This document shows, one piece after another, positions 9,848 through 21,924 of a stretch of DNA of 64,000 bases. Within the stretch, counting starts at the first letter, position 1. Each line of letters starts with the position of its first letter. Source of the stretch: Riptortus pedestris (Eukaryota; Arthropoda; Insecta; Hemiptera; Alydidae); the NCBI GenBank assembly GCA_019009955.1, contig CM032229.1, forward strand, positions 192,734,501 to 192,798,500, given 5' to 3'. The position numbers and the translations under genes are program-made. The notes under the pieces are model-generated. The model worked only from the letters and a program-made list of their open reading frames with translations. It searched no databases and was not told where the DNA came from.

Positions 9848-10900
9848 GTTTATTTATATCCATATATATAAATATATTTAAGGTGAGCCATTATGGGAGA
9901 TGAATCGACCCACTCCCATTCCAGTTCATAAAATCCTAATATTTTCATTAATACATATTTCTCGAGGGTATATTTGCTCGCTCCTTCTCAAGGGCTTTTC
10001 AGTAACTAAAAATACATAAAAATCCAATTTGGGGTAAAAAAATGTCAAGATTAATAAGATATGTATAGAACTACGTTTAAAGATTTTTAAAAATATATTT
10101 TCCCATGGTTTGATCGTTACCAAACTCGATGTATGAACATTTTATGTAAAAAAAAGATCAAATTCGTTAATTGCTAAAGTAAAGAGGGAGGGGGAGGTTT
10201 AGAAGGGAATTTCCAAAAATTTGAAATGTCTCCGTTACTGTACGTGGGATCCAAAAATTGTATAGAGCCAATCTTATTGCAAATTAAATGTAAGTTAAAT
10301 ATTGGTATATACATTTATTCTCTATCTTGAACATTAACCGTGATATTTGCATTTTTCAGTTTTCAGCCTTCGGCAAACCCCCACTTCTACTCATGTCATA
10401 TTAAAAATGAGCTGTTTTATTATGAACCACTTCGTTACAAGGTTGAATACCAAATATGGTTTTCGTTGAACTTTTACTTTATGAAATATATGCAGGTATC
10501 AGCTGAACCCCCCCCCCTTCTTTTGTTTTTGGATTACTAAAATTTGAGTGATTGAGATAAAACTGATTCTGATTTGTTAAAAATTAAAGCACTAGTTTTA
10601 GCAAATTTCTTTTCAATAAAATTAATGAGTTATAATCAGATATATTTCATTAATTGTTTGTCTTTCCGGTCTATCTTTTCAGCTCTGCAAGGTTGGCTGG
10701 CATGTTTGTTTACAATTCAGCCGCTTCCCGTTGTAGTTATTATTAACTTGTATTGTAAATTGGCTGAAAGATTTCTCTTTGCCGTTTGTATTTATTCACT
10801 CAACATTCATGGTGGTGTTAGCAGTATGTATATTTATCTATTGCGAACCTTCCGATGGGAAATCTGCTTAGTTTACGCAGCCCCTACGTGACGGACTTTA
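9263..10900 (+). mobile_element. HINE-like element, long form, with an LTR-like insertion
   Basis: The 5' block at 9263 (AACAGATTTCCCTTAAAGG) leads to a (TG)n tract at about 9391-9427. After the inserted segment 9430-10100, the family internal region resumes at TTTGATCGTTACC (10108) and reaches the hairpin end (ACGCAGCCCCTACGTGACGG) near 10900. This form has an extra internal region of several hundred bp (from about 10350) that shorter copies lack. Confidence 0.65.
9465..9790 (+). mobile_element. LTR-like module, probably a solo LTR
   Basis: TATAAAA at 9592-9598 is followed about 30 bp on by TTAGT, close to the arthropod initiator TCAGT. A poly(A)-type AATAAA lies near the end. A second copy at about 38756-39372 shares the pre-TATA block (GAGGGTC...CTAGCCC...AATTCCCCTT) and the terminal TTGCAATCCAAAAGAACTCT. 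No coding sequence. Exact borders and a target duplication were not established. Confidence 0.45.
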
Positions 10901-11875
10901 TTTGATCGTTACCAAACTGGACATTTAAACTTTTTATGTATGTTTGTTAATGGCTGAAATCGGAGCCGTGGGAGGAGGGCGAGGGGGTTTAGAAATTTCA
11001 AACATTTCTAAATATCTCCGTTACAATGAGCCTGATCGAAAAATGTGTGCTATAGCACAAGTATTGATAACCTATTGATGTTCTACAATTGCTGTTATAT
11101 ACATATTCTCTTAACTCAATTAATAAGCGAGTTATTAGTCTTTTTTTTAACATAAATAAAATAAAACTTATCAGTCAAATAAGGATTTTGTCTTGTGATT
11201 TTTTAAAATTATCCTATAGAACCATGACTCATATAAAAACTGGAGAGGGATGTAAATGCTGCCAAAAATATATGTATCTACATTTGAATCATTTACTGTT
11301 GTATTGCCCCGCTTTTACATAACACAGGGTAAAATCCTTTGACAAATATATAGTGCCTCAAAGAGAATACATAACATTGGTAAACATTTTGGATTAAAAC
11401 AGTGAAAATAAAGTTAATGATGTTTTCTGTTTCTTAACAAAAGTTTTCCAAAGTTATCAGTATTAAAGAAAGAATTTTATTATTTTTATGGGAGTGCTTA
11501 AACGACAATAATCGGCACATTATTTATTATATGCAATTATACTTATTATTAGTATTCTGGTTCTCATAAATCTTAGAGAAGAATTATGATAATTTGATAT
11601 ATCTGAAAAGTAATCTGTATTTAGATATTAAAAAAATGAATTAATCTACATTTACATTAAATTATGATTTATTGAATTAAGTATTATAATTAGTTAGATT
11701 TTAGATATTTATATTGTATTCCATACCAATGTATTTGCTGTTCATTTGTAATTTAGAAATTATTAGTTTTAGTTACATATTTTTTAATAAGTTATAATAT
11801 ATTACTAACCATACTAACAGTAATTGGCCAGACTCTTTGGCAACATGTTTGTAAACATAAGCCAATAAAATATCA
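10733..11875 (+). repeat. Left arm of a large inverted duplication
   Basis: Runs as the reverse complement of 13213-15945, once the piggyBac insertion 13496-15084 is removed from the latter. Shared landmarks include the HINE 3' end with the same abutting GGTAACGATCAAATAAAG junction, GCTGTTATATACATATTCTC and GCCAGACTCTTTGGCAACATG. Small ORFs in the two arms (11089-11322 and 15351-15587) encode near-identical peptides, but nothing suggests they are genes. Confidence 0.8.
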
Positions 11876-11939
11876 ATCTATTTATTAGTGTTTTTTGACT
11901 TTGCCAGACGAAAATCCGTAAAAGTATCCTGAAATTTGG

Positions 11940-12228
11940 AGAAAAAAATCAAAGTACGGACAGATTAAAATATTTTGGTTAATAATCAGTATAGTGAATA
12001 AACATAAGTAACAAAAATTGCAATCAGGTTGGTTTTATACAATTTATCGATCCAACTTATAGTAACGGAGATATTTCGAATTTTCAAAATGCCCTCTTGA
12101 TACTCTCCTTCTGAGTGGTTCGATTTAAGCCATTAACGAACTTAACCTTTAGTTTCGCATGTTTTATCGAGGTTCTTCACGATTTAACTAGAATAGCGAC
12201 CGCTAGAGCAGTAACAAACAGCTATATG

Positions 12229-12298
<70 letters not shown>

Positions 12299-12480
12299 AA
12301 ATTATTAACTGCTCTTTGTAGTGATCTTAATGGAAATCAGGTAAAATATTTTTGGGCGCCATTTTCGACTTCCTCGTGGGTAGGATCGAAGCACATTTGA
12401 GGAACTTTTCAGAAAATCGCGACTTGAGTACAACCTCAAAGGAGCTTACTACTTACTTATTCAAAGGAAAATCTGCTAAA
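11940..12480 (-). mobile_element. HINE-like element, 5' half, with a (CA)n tract
   Basis: Contains the family's GGAGATATTTCGAATTTTC and GCGACCGCTAGAGCAGTAAC, a (CA)n tract at 12234-12290, a diverged CATTTTCGACTTCCTCGTGG and GGTAGGATCGAAGCACATTT, and an end near 12479 (GGAAAATCTGCTAAA). CA replaces the usual TA in the microsatellite. Confidence 0.6.
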
Positions 12481-13085
12481 AATGAAAGTCCCTAAGAGAG
12501 ATTTGTTGAATTAATGACATTGAAGGGTGGTTAGGGGTTGAAATTGAGATGCCATGCTCCGAGTGCGAGTGATAAACCAATTAGCAAGATTGATAAGGAT
12601 ATGGTTCAAGCTTTATTAGCTACTTCTTCAAGTTTTTATTAAAACTCAGCCAGACTAAACCACTCCAAAGCCAATTAATGAAAGCCAATCAGATGCAAGT
12701 TCGGATTAGATCAAAGATCGACTTATTACTCGCTTTTCACTTTCAACTCCCGCTCACTAATTTCCACTCCCCAGTTTTTCTTTTGGAGCCTCTTTTCAAT
12801 TTCATCGGAAAACTCACTTTTCTTCTTTAATATTTCATAGTCATATTTGATTTGGTGCTCTGCCGACTAAATGTATTAACTCTAAAACCAGTACGAGCAA
12901 GCCTCCAACTCTATGTCCTACTGAGCTGTTTATCTTTCAGAATCTTTCTAACTGTTTATAAATCTTCATCCCATACAGAATATACAGTTTTATATATATA
13001 TATTGGTTATAACTAATGAAGGCTAACATACACCTATTCACATACGTAACATGTCATGGCAAACAACACACCCTCACACGCACAA
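12481..13085. other. No recognisable feature
   Basis: Mixed-composition DNA with no ORF, terminal repeat or known motif that I could support. Confidence 0.5.
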
Positions 13086-13157
13086 AAGATGAAGTCCGTC
13101 ACGCAGGGGCTGTGTAAACTAATCAGATTTTACACTGGCTGGCAAGGTCAAAAAACA

Positions 13158-13218
<61 letters not shown>

Positions 13219-13495
13219 GGCTTATGATTACAAACATGTTGCCAAGAGTCTGGCCAATCACTGTTAAGAAGGTTGTTGATAATATATAACTTATTAAAAC
13301 ATATGTAACTAAAACTAATAATAATTTCTAAATTACAAATGAACAGCAAATACATTGGTATGTAATTCAATATAAATATCTAAAATCTAAATAATTATAA
13401 TATTTAATTCACTAAATCATAATTTAATGTAAATGTAGATTAATTCATTTTTTTAATGTCTAAATGAAGACCAGTTTTGTGATATATCAAATTAA

Positions 13496-15080
13496 CCCAT
13501 TAACGCCCGTAATTATTTTTTTTGAAATTTCTTCATAAAGTTTACAGAGGTTGTTCTTTGGAATCCTTATAGCATTTGAAAAATATTTTAAAAAATTTTT
13601 CACACGCACACTGGCGAGAAAGTCTTGATAAAGAGTGATCCCAGAAGGGACCACCGGGCACTTTGACCACCTGTGTTTTTTAAGAGAGAAAAGAAACCAA
13701 ATAAGTCAAAAATACGTTATTATTTATTTAAAAAAAGACAAACTTAATTTTGTTTTAAGACAAAAACAAATTCAAGCCCTGTGAAATGGTTAAAAACACT
13801 CCACACACAGCCCTACGACACATTTTTCACACATGTATCTAGATCGCGATTTGCAAGATTCCAAAGCACATCGCCACCGCTTGTTGTCTGGTATCTTCTG
13901 AATGAGACGATTCATGTTGTCTTATCTCATGTCCACCAAAAATCGAGATTTGATGGGTGCACTGGGTCCAGGACGAACTTTTTGTGTTGAATATCTGGTG
14001 AGATAATTGATGGCTATTTCTCGCCAAAATTTCAGCTGTGATATTTTTGTATATTGGCGATATATTAGCCATGAATTTTGTATCATGGCATCCACTATCC
14101 AGGTGAACACAACCCACCAAAACTTCTTACTTCGGAGTCCAATACGGTACACATTTATGTTGGAATCCATTTTAGTCGGTTCCACCCATTCCTTTATTGT
14201 ATTTGGCAACTCCCAATGGACGATCGCAGTTTATGTTCTTCTTTTTTTCCGCTGACCAGCGTTTCACAGATGATAGTGGGTGTACACCGTAGTCGGTTGA
14301 TCCGAGGGTCAATACTCCATTATCCTTCCACCGTACAAAGATGATGCCATCATTTTTTTCAATGAAGCTCTGTATTATAAAGATGTCTGACATCTCCTTG
14401 CTCATCGTCCTCATTTCCTGATTCCTCATCAGTGTTTTCATTTGGAATGAGGGGCCACAACGTAAACGGAATGGGGCCGCAGATGGCTTGGGATATCCCC
14501 TGTCAAAATTTCTAAAGCCTCCTGTAGCGTGAGGCCAGGCCTGAAAAAATAAATGAATAAATAATAATAGTAATAATAAATAATAATAATTAACTTCATG
14601 TAGTAAATAAGTTTTAGTCTCGATAGATATAGCAAACAAAAATAACGAATTTACTGAATGCACTCATTTAAAAAATACAGGGGGTCATACAGCCCAGTGG
14701 TCCCTTTTGGGATCACTCAACTTTTGTAAAGCCTACAAGGGCTGTAAATTGTAAATACCCCATAAAAATTTGATAAATCCATGCTAGCACTATCAGAGAA
14801 AAGAAAGCAATATTGAAAAGGAAGATTATTAATATATATAGGTACTTACGCCAATAATTGTCGCAGCGAGTTGAGATCCACAGCTCCTTCCGTTTTCAGT
14901 GAGGTGTGATATTCACTAGACGCGAGAGTAATGAAGACTGACCCACCAAGGGTCTGTGGGGGGAACTCAGGAACGTGTTAAGACAGGCTCAGACACGACC
15001 GGGACAGGAAGGAGTTACCCAGCTCATTCTGAGTGTATACAGATTTTGAGTCCCAAGAGGGACCACGGGGCGCTAATGGG
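13496..15080. mobile_element. piggyBac-type element (family 2)
   Basis: Flanked by TTAA at 13492-13495 and 15081-15084. The terminal inverted repeats are CCCATTAACGCCC and GGGCGCTAATGGG, with one mismatch over 13 bp. The paralogous arm lacks the insertion. Subterminal GGGACCAC motifs recur at both ends. It is 1585 bp long and contains a broken transposase on the minus strand, so it is not autonomous. Confidence 0.9.
13790..14480 (-). pseudogene. piggyBac transposase remnant, C-terminal half
   Basis: In frame order on the minus strand: VRWKDNGVLTLGSTDYGVHP, VKRWS...EKKK, then YNKGMGGTD, which holds the third catalytic Asp. After a frameshift near 14180 come YRIGLRSKKFWWVVFTWIVD and LKFWREIAINYL. 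After an in-frame stop at about 13922 there is a Cys-rich tail CALESCKSRSRYMCEKC...CVEC ending at about 13790, the zinc-binding domain usual at piggyBac C-termini. The N-terminal half is unrecognisable or deleted. At least one frameshift and one stop. Confidence 0.82.
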
Positions 15081-15772
15081 TTAACATAATTCTTCTCTAA
15101 TATTTATGAAAAACAAAATATTAATAATAAGTATAATTACATATAATAAATAATGTGTATATTATTGTCGTTTAAGCACTCCCATGAAAATAATAAAATT
15201 CTTTCTTTAATACTGTTAACTTTGGCAAACTTTTGATAAGAAACAGAAAACATCATTAACTTTATTTTGACTGTTGAAATCCAGAATGTTTACCAATGAT
15301 ATGTATTCTCTTAGGTGCACTATATATTTCTCAAGGGATTTTACCCTGTGTTATGTAAAAGCGGGGCAATACAACAGTAAATGATTCAAATGTAGATACA
15401 TATATTTTTGGCACCATTTGCATCCCTCTCCAGTTTTTATAATGTGAGCCATGTTTCTATAGGATAATTTTAAAAAATCACAAGACGAAATCCTTATTTG
15501 ACTGATAAGTTTTATTTTATTTATGTTAAAAAAAAGACTAATAAATCTTTTATTAATTGAGTTAAGAGAATATGTATATAACAGCAATTGTAGAACATCA
15601 ATAGTTCAACTATACTTGTGCTAAAGCACACATTTTTCGATCCGGAGAACAGAGATATTTAGAAATGCTTGAAATATCTAAACCCCCTCGCCCTCCTTCC
15701 ACGGCTCCGATTTCAGCCATTAACAATCATACATTAAAAGTTTAAATGTCCAGTTTGGTAACGATCAAATAA

Positions 15773-15961
15773 AGTCCGTCACGCAGGGGCTGCGTAAACT
15801 AAGCAGATTTCCCATGGGAAGGTTCGCAATAGATGAATATACATACTGCTAACACCACCATGAATGTTGAGTGAATAAATATAAACGGCAAAGAGAAATC
15901 TTTCAGAAAATTTACAATACAAGTTAATAATAACTACAACGTACAAGTACGGAAAGATTAA

Positions 15962-16019
<58 letters not shown>

Positions 16020-16776
16020 CTCTCTATATATTTGTCTGTTACAGATCTAGCGGTCGCAATTATTGTTTGATCGTTAATAAACTCGATATTAAGTCGTTTT
16101 ATGTAAAAGGAAAGATCAAGTTTCGAGTGGGGGGGTTTAGACTGGGGGATTTTAAAATTCGAATTATCTCCATTACTATACGTCGGATCGAAAAGGCGTA
16201 TAGAGCCAATCTTATTGTAAATTAAATGTACTATAAATATTGTTATATACATGTATTTTCTATCTTGAATATTAACCGAGATATTTGCATTTTTCAATTT
16301 TCAGCATTCAGCAAACCCCCACTTCTACAAACGTTACATAAATAATACTCTGTTATACTATAAAACTCATTATTCCAAGCTTAAATACCAAATATTGTTT
16401 TCAAGAGACCTTTATTATACGAGATACATGCAAATATGTTCTCGTGACCCCCCCCTTTTATGTTCTTGGACTACTATAATTTGGTTGATTAAGTTAAAAA
16501 TTATTCTGATTCATTATAAATTACTGTGCTAGATATAGTACATTAGTTTTCAATAAAATTAATATGTTATATTCTGATGTTTCAGTTACTGTTTTTTTTT
16601 CGGTGAGCCATTGGCAGACCTGTTTGTTTACATTTGAGACGGGTGCCACATGCAGGGGAAGGATTAATTCACTTAATATTCACGGTGGTGTTGTGTTAGC
16701 AGTATGTAGGTTTATCTATTGTTAAACTTTACGAGGGAAATCTGCTTAGTTTACGCAGCCCCTGCGTGACGGACTT
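15773..16776. mobile_element. HINE-like inverted composite with two 3' ends
   Basis: Opens at 15773 with the 3' block in minus orientation and closes near 16776 with the 3' block in plus orientation. Orientation flips at the (TA)n tract 15966-16018. It has no 5' palindromic block. A single normal insertion cannot give this layout. Confidence 0.65.
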
Positions 16777-16867
16777 TTTAATTCCGTGCAAGTTGACTTT
16801 ACAGACACCAAGTTTTATTTCAGAATTATATCGGATCTTGAGGATAAATATATTTGAATGAAAATAA

Positions 16868-17656
16868 AGTCCGTCACGCAGGGGCTGCGTAAACTAAGCA
16901 GATTTCCCTCGTGAAGTTTAGTAATAGATAAATATACATACTGCTAACACAACACCGTGAATAAATACAAACGGAAATAAGAAATGTTTCATCCAATTTC
17001 AATAGCCTGCCGACAGGAAGCGTTAGGTTAGAAATGTAAACAAACGGGTCCCGCCTCACACCGGAAAGAAAAACAATTACTGAAATATATCAGAATATAA
17101 CATAATAATTTTATTGAGAACTATTTACTATATCTAGTACTGTAATTAATAATGAGTCAGAATAATTATTATCTCAATCAATAAAATGTTAGTAGTCCAA
17201 AACTTTAAGATGGGGGGGGGAGTCACCAGGACATATTTGCATGTATCTCGTATAATAAAGGTCTCTTGAATACAAGTTTTGGTATTTAAACTTCCAATAA
17301 TGTGATTTATTATGTATCAGAGTATTGTTTACGTAACATGAGTAGAAGTGGCGGTTTGGTGAAAACTGAAAAATGCATATATCTCGGTTAATATTCAAGA
17401 TAGAGAATAAATGTATATAACAATATTTATAGTAAATTTAATTTGTAATAAGATTGATTCTGTATAATTTTTCGATCCGACGTATAGTAACGGAGATATT
17501 TCGAATTTTCGAAAATCCTCCCCTCTAAACCCCCCCTCCCACTGGTCCGATTTCAGCCGTTAACGAACTTGATCTTTCTTTTTACATAAAACGCTTTAAT
17601 ATGAAGTTTGGTAAGGATTAAACAAACATTGCGACCGCTAGAGCGGTCACAGACAA

Positions 17657-17734
<78 letters not shown>

Positions 17735-17857
17735 TTTTGAACGGACCTCATTTTCGTCATCTACTAGGTAGGATCGATGGACATTTGAAGAAAAATGTCG
17801 AAAATTCCGTCATGAGTACAACCTCAATAGCTGATTTCCCTTAAGGGAAATCTGCTA
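16868..17857 (-). mobile_element. HINE-like element, full length
   Basis: The clearest long copy. The 3' block with hairpin starts at 16868, the C/T-rich CCCCTCTAAACCCCCC stretch is near 17520, GCGACCGCTAGAGCGG near 17631, and (TA)n at 17660-17731. TTTTGAACGGACCTCATTTT follows the tract and the perfect palindrome GATTTCCCTTAAGGGAAATC is at about 17833-17852, followed by TGCTAA. It has no ORF of its own. Confidence 0.8.
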
Positions 17858-18224
17858 AAAACTGAAGAAAAGATTCCTTTAATTGTATGCCCCTCAGAGA
17901 AACCATTGTTTGCGCAGATTGGGCCAGACGGACTATTCTTGTTGCTGAAATATATATTAATGAAAACTTCCATAGAATTGAACCCAAGATAATTGAGATA
18001 TAGATACAGTGTAGATAAAAACAACCTTTTACTTTTGTAAGCTAGACTTAAAAAATATTTATTCGACTCAATTTTGCCGTACTCGTGAGTTAATCTAACT
18101 GCGAGAAGTAATTTGACTGAAAGAAAGTGAGAAAGAAAACTAAATACATTGAAGAAGGAAAAAATTTCATTTTCATTTGGAGAATGTGTGTGGAGGTCTT
18201 GTTTAATTTTCTTAAAAAGCCGGA
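17858..18224. other. No recognisable feature
   Basis: No supported gene or repeat between the HINE end and the LINE fragment. Confidence 0.4.
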
Positions 18225-18309
18225 GCTGGCTGAGACCGTTTCATCTTCCTAAGCAGGCCTCAGCACTCTCTTCTACTCCATCTCCCTGATGGGGAAATAG
18301 AAATAGAAA

Positions 18310-18798
18310 CCAACCCTACCAGACTCACATTCAAAAATACAACAGACAACATTGAATGAATGGCACAAATGTTGGCATAGAACAACAGAAAATCTCCTGC
18401 GAGAAATAAAGCCTTGTATAAGACAGTGGCCATCCAGCAGAGGTGACAATAGACGAGACCAAGTTGTACTAACGAGACTTAGGATAGGACACTCACATTT
18501 AACCCACTCATAGCTGATGACGAGAACAGAAAGAGCTCTCTGCAGAACATGCCATCAATCATCAACCATACAACACATACTGACTAACTGCACCAACACT
18601 GAATACTTTGAGACTCCACATAACATGTACCAACTTCTTTCAGGCAGCTTCCTACATATCGACAATACACTAAATCACCTTAAAAAACTGAATTGGTTTT
18701 ACAAAACTTTAATTTTTCTTCTGTTTAATTTGGGCTTAGTGAGAAATTTAATGTAATTTTAGATAACATAAATGTACTAGTATATAAGATAATGTATA
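18310..18798 (+). pseudogene. I-type LINE ORF2 C-terminus
   Basis: Translation gives RQWPSSRGDNRRDQVVLTRL, then RIGHSHLTHS, an in-frame TAG at 18511, and LCRTCHQSSTIQHILTNC, a Cys/His cluster typical of the region after RNase H in I-clade LINEs. The reading ends near 18756. The 3' UTR seems to continue at 19876-20095, beyond a Helitron inserted in between, and ends in a TAGAAA-repeat tail. 5' truncated. Confidence 0.65.
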
Positions 18799-18841
<43 letters not shown>

Positions 18842-18853
<12 letters not shown>

Positions 18854-19801
18854 GTAACCTCTGTCTGTACATTGATTTTTTTCGCGAAATTTCACGATAA
18901 CTTTCCGTTTCACATGTCATAGACACCATAACTGCATTTTGTTTCTTTCGTGTATGTTTGTTTGTTACCTTTTCACGCATAAACGGCTGAACCGGATTTT
19001 ATGAAACATGATATGTGTATTACTACTAACCCAACTTAGACTTTAAGCTATGTTAATATTCTCTGAGACGAACAGGAGTGGGAGTTATAAGGGAGGCCTG
19101 AAATTAAAAAAATAGCGACATTTCGTTTCCTATTGCATTTTTGGCAATTATGCACACAACAAAAGTTGTTTATTTTGTTATTTGGAGTAACTTTTGATAT
19201 ACACTTTTGTCGTATACTTAAGTATAAATGACTTATACCTTAAAAACTACTGCGGAAGTCAACAATGTTATTTGGCACAAAAAACTCTACCGAACTAAAC
19301 CAAACTCGTTATGTGTATGAGCACTAACGCCTTCCTTAAAATAAGCCATACTAACATTTCTAGGGACGGACAGGAGTAGGGGTTATAAGAGAGGCCTGAA
19401 ATTAAAAATAGTGATATTTCGTTTCGTATTGGGGTTTTGGCAAATATGCACTTAACTAAAGTTGTTTATTTTGTTATTTAGAGAAATTTGCTCAACAATT
19501 CTTTGGAACTGCCAGGTACCTCATCTGGAAAAATTAATTCAAAACTATGTTAATCTTTTGTCCTTAATAACTGAAATCTATGCATAATGCTCAAGAGACG
19601 GGAAATATGACAATTTGGAGGACAGTGAAGACTTACATAAAAAATTAATTTTATTATTAATAAATGCCAACAACGGGTATTAACCCTAAACACTGGGACG
19701 GGTAAATGTCAAAATATTGTGCAAATTAAAGCCTTGCCAAAACAATGCCATCACCATTCAGCCTCAAATCAATTACCGGGCGAAGCCGGGTATCGGAGCT
19801 A

Positions 19802-19802
<1 letters not shown>
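18842..19802 (+). mobile_element. Non-autonomous Helitron copy
   Basis: Begins near AATTGTAACCTCTGTCTGTA and ends ...ACCGGGCGAAGCCGGGTATC followed by GGAGCTAGT. The 3' hairpin (CCGG-GCGAAG-CCGG) lies about 8 bases before CTAG, and a T follows. A hairpin plus CTRR end and A/T insertion are canonical Helitron traits. Internal motifs such as GGAGTGGGRGTTATAAGG and AGCGATATTTCGTTTCCTAT recur in all copies. No Rep/helicase ORF. Confidence 0.75.
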
Positions 19803-19875
<73 letters not shown>

Positions 19876-19877
<2 letters not shown>

Positions 19878-20095
19878 CATAAACCCATTTTAAATTGTTA
19901 CTTTTAACACTAGTTTAATGTGTTTGTTGTTTTTATTACTTTATTTAATGTTTATTTATCGTGTTTACTTTTTTTTATGTTGATACAGTTTTTGTGATTT
20001 TTCTATTATATTGTTTTTATTACATTGTTAAATTTTGAGCCAAATCGCCTAGTTGCAGCTGCTCCTGTATAAATAAATAGAAATAGAAATAGAAA
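19876..20095 (+). repeat. LINE 3' UTR with TAGAAA tail
   Basis: Pyrimidine-rich sequence ending GCTGCTCCTGTATAAATAAA and a TAGAAA-repeat tail, as in I/Jockey-type LINEs. Read as the displaced 3' end of the fragment at 18310-18798. Confidence 0.5.
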
Positions 20096-20240
20096 CTTCC
20101 ATTTTTGAGGTGCTGGATGGTGAAGGAATTATTATCTCGGGTAAGAAAAAATCGCCTCGTTCTTTCACTATTCTTTATTCGTTGCGACGGAGCGCTTTCA
20201 GAGCATACGCTCCATCATCAGTGCCCTGTTGGCAAACAAT
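20096..20240 (-). repeat. Penelope-type terminal repeat fragment
   Basis: On the minus strand CTGATGA (near 20216) is followed by the short stem GAGC-GTAT-GCTC and then GAAA. This is the arrangement of the hammerhead-like core found in Penelope terminal repeats. The closing U-H position is not clearly present, so activity is doubtful. No nuclease or RT nearby. Confidence 0.4.
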
Positions 20241-20589
20241 TACCATAAAAAACGTTGTATAATATATCAATTAATGAAAAAATAAGAAATATATGTACAC
20301 GTCGATGGTCAAGAATTATAGTTAAAACATAAAACTTTAAGAATATGAATTAGCATCCCAGTGAATATTTACAGAAATAAGAAAACTATTTTTACAGATA
20401 AAACTTAAATTTTAAAACTTACCAGTAGAATATATATACACTACTTCAATAAATAGTTAAAATAAATAAATGAATATTTACAGTTAAGAAGTATAACATA
20501 GAATAAATAGTAAAAGGCGAATAATCCAATTAAAATTTAAAAAAAAAAAAAAAAAAAAATGAAGGAACAACTACCGGAGGAGTTCAATA
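20241..20589. other. AT-rich DNA with an A-run
   Basis: No gene. A run of about 20 A at 20539-20559 could be a retroposon tail, but no body was identified. Confidence 0.4.
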
Positions 20590-20922
20590 TACTATTGCTT
20601 TTTAGGCAAATGTCCACATAACAAACGTTGTTTATTTTTTTATTTAGAACAACTTTTGTTATATACACTTTTGTCGTATACCGAAGTAAAAATGAGCAAT
20701 ACGCTAAAAACTATAGCGGGAGTCAACAATTTTATTTGGCACAAAAAAAACTTAACCGAACTAAACAAAACTCTGTATGTGAATTATCACTAACTCCTGG
20801 ATAATAATAATCTGTATTAACATTTCTAGGGACGAGATTGAGTGGGGGTTGTAAGGGAGGCCAGAAAAATCATCATTCAGCCTCAAATGATTTCCGGTGC
20901 GAAGCCTGGTAACTTAGCTAGT
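20590..20922 (+). repeat. Helitron 3' end fragment
   Basis: Contains the family internal motifs and ends CCTCAAATGATTTCCGGTGC...TTAGCTAGT, a diverged copy of the hairpin-CTAG terminus. 20923-21209 holds no recognised gene; 20980-21060 resembles 22190-22270. Confidence 0.6.
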
Positions 20923-21209
20923 ACGTGCGTGCATTTGTATCAGACGCACCGTCTGTTTTCACAATTTAACCATTGTACTTATCGATTAACCTTTTGCAGC
21001 TTTGTACATGTGTGTGAGTGAGATTAACAATGAATGCATGAATATTTTTATTGTTTTTAAAATTTACCACTTTTATTGCAAGGGTTCATTCATTTTGTGA
21101 TTACATTTTTCTGTTATATTTTCATTTTATAAACATAAACAGAGAATACATTAATATATATATACATATACACAATAATTACTATAGAAAAAAATACATC
21201 AAACATTTA

Positions 21210-21301
21210 TTAGCAGATTTCCCTTAAGGAATTTTCGAAATTTTTCTTCAAATTTCCATCGATCCTACCTAGTAGATGACGAAAATGAGGTCCGTTCAAA
21301 A

Positions 21302-21365
<64 letters not shown>

Positions 21366-21917
21366 CTGTTACCGCTCTAGCAGTCAAAGTTTTTGTTTGA
21401 TCGTTACCAAACTCGATATTTAGTCGTTTTATGTAAAAAGAAAGATCAAGTTCGTTAACGGCTGAAATCGGACCAGTGGGAGGGGGGGTTTAGAGGGGAG
21501 GATTTTCGAAAATTCGAAATATCTCCGTTACTATACGTCGGACCGAAAAATTGTACAGAATCAATCTTATTGCAAATTAAATTTACTATAAATATTGTAA
21601 TATACATTTATTCTGTATCTTGAATATTAACCGAGATATTTGCATTTGTATTCTGCGTGTGGTCACCAGTAGGCTATGTTCGGACTTTCCGCCGAGAGCT
21701 CTGGCGGCCGTTTCCATAACTATTCGTCCCTCGTGAATAGGTTTAGAGGTTAGGTTAACTGTTTTTTGGGTCTAGAAACTACTGGGTTATTACGCCCTAA
21801 ATAATGTTTTAGGTTTAGAGGTTTCTTACTACTACAGTTGTTATTAGGCAGATTTCTCTATTGTAAAACTTCACGTGGGAAATCTGCTTAGTTTACGCAG
21901 CCCCTGCGTGACGGACT
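21210..21917 (+). mobile_element. HINE-like element, short form, full length
   Basis: Starts TTAGCAGATTTCCCTTAAGG, has (TA)n at 21303-21360 then TTTGTCTGTTACCGCTCTAG, and ends GCTTAGTTTACGCAGCCCCT...GACGGACTT at 21917. About 708 bp, one of the best references for the short form. Confidence 0.8.
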
Positions 21918-21924
21918 TTTTTAT

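Larger units (their letters stand above)
13213..15945 (-). repeat. Right arm of the inverted duplication, split by a piggyBac element
   Basis: Complement of 10733-11875. It starts after the (TA)n tract at 13160-13214 with AATTGGCTTATG and is interrupted at 13496-15080. In the left arm the same site is undisturbed (TCAAATTATCATAATTC on this arm's strand), so it serves as an empty-site control. Confidence 0.8.

Noticed and set aside
11089..11322. Conserved 77-codon ORF, repeated at 15351-15587
   Set aside because: Both lie in the inverted duplication, so similarity reflects DNA duplication. The peptide shows no domain and the DNA is AT-rich.
14438..14663. N-terminal part of the piggyBac protein, or an intron at 14540-14640
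   Set aside because: The AATAAT-rich stretch could be read as an intron, but no convincing splice sites or upstream transposase motifs were found.
20096..20240. Active hammerhead ribozyme
   Set aside because: CTGATGA and GAAA with a short stem are present, but the cleavage-site U-H next to stem III is not convincing. Kept only as a Penelope terminal-repeat signature.
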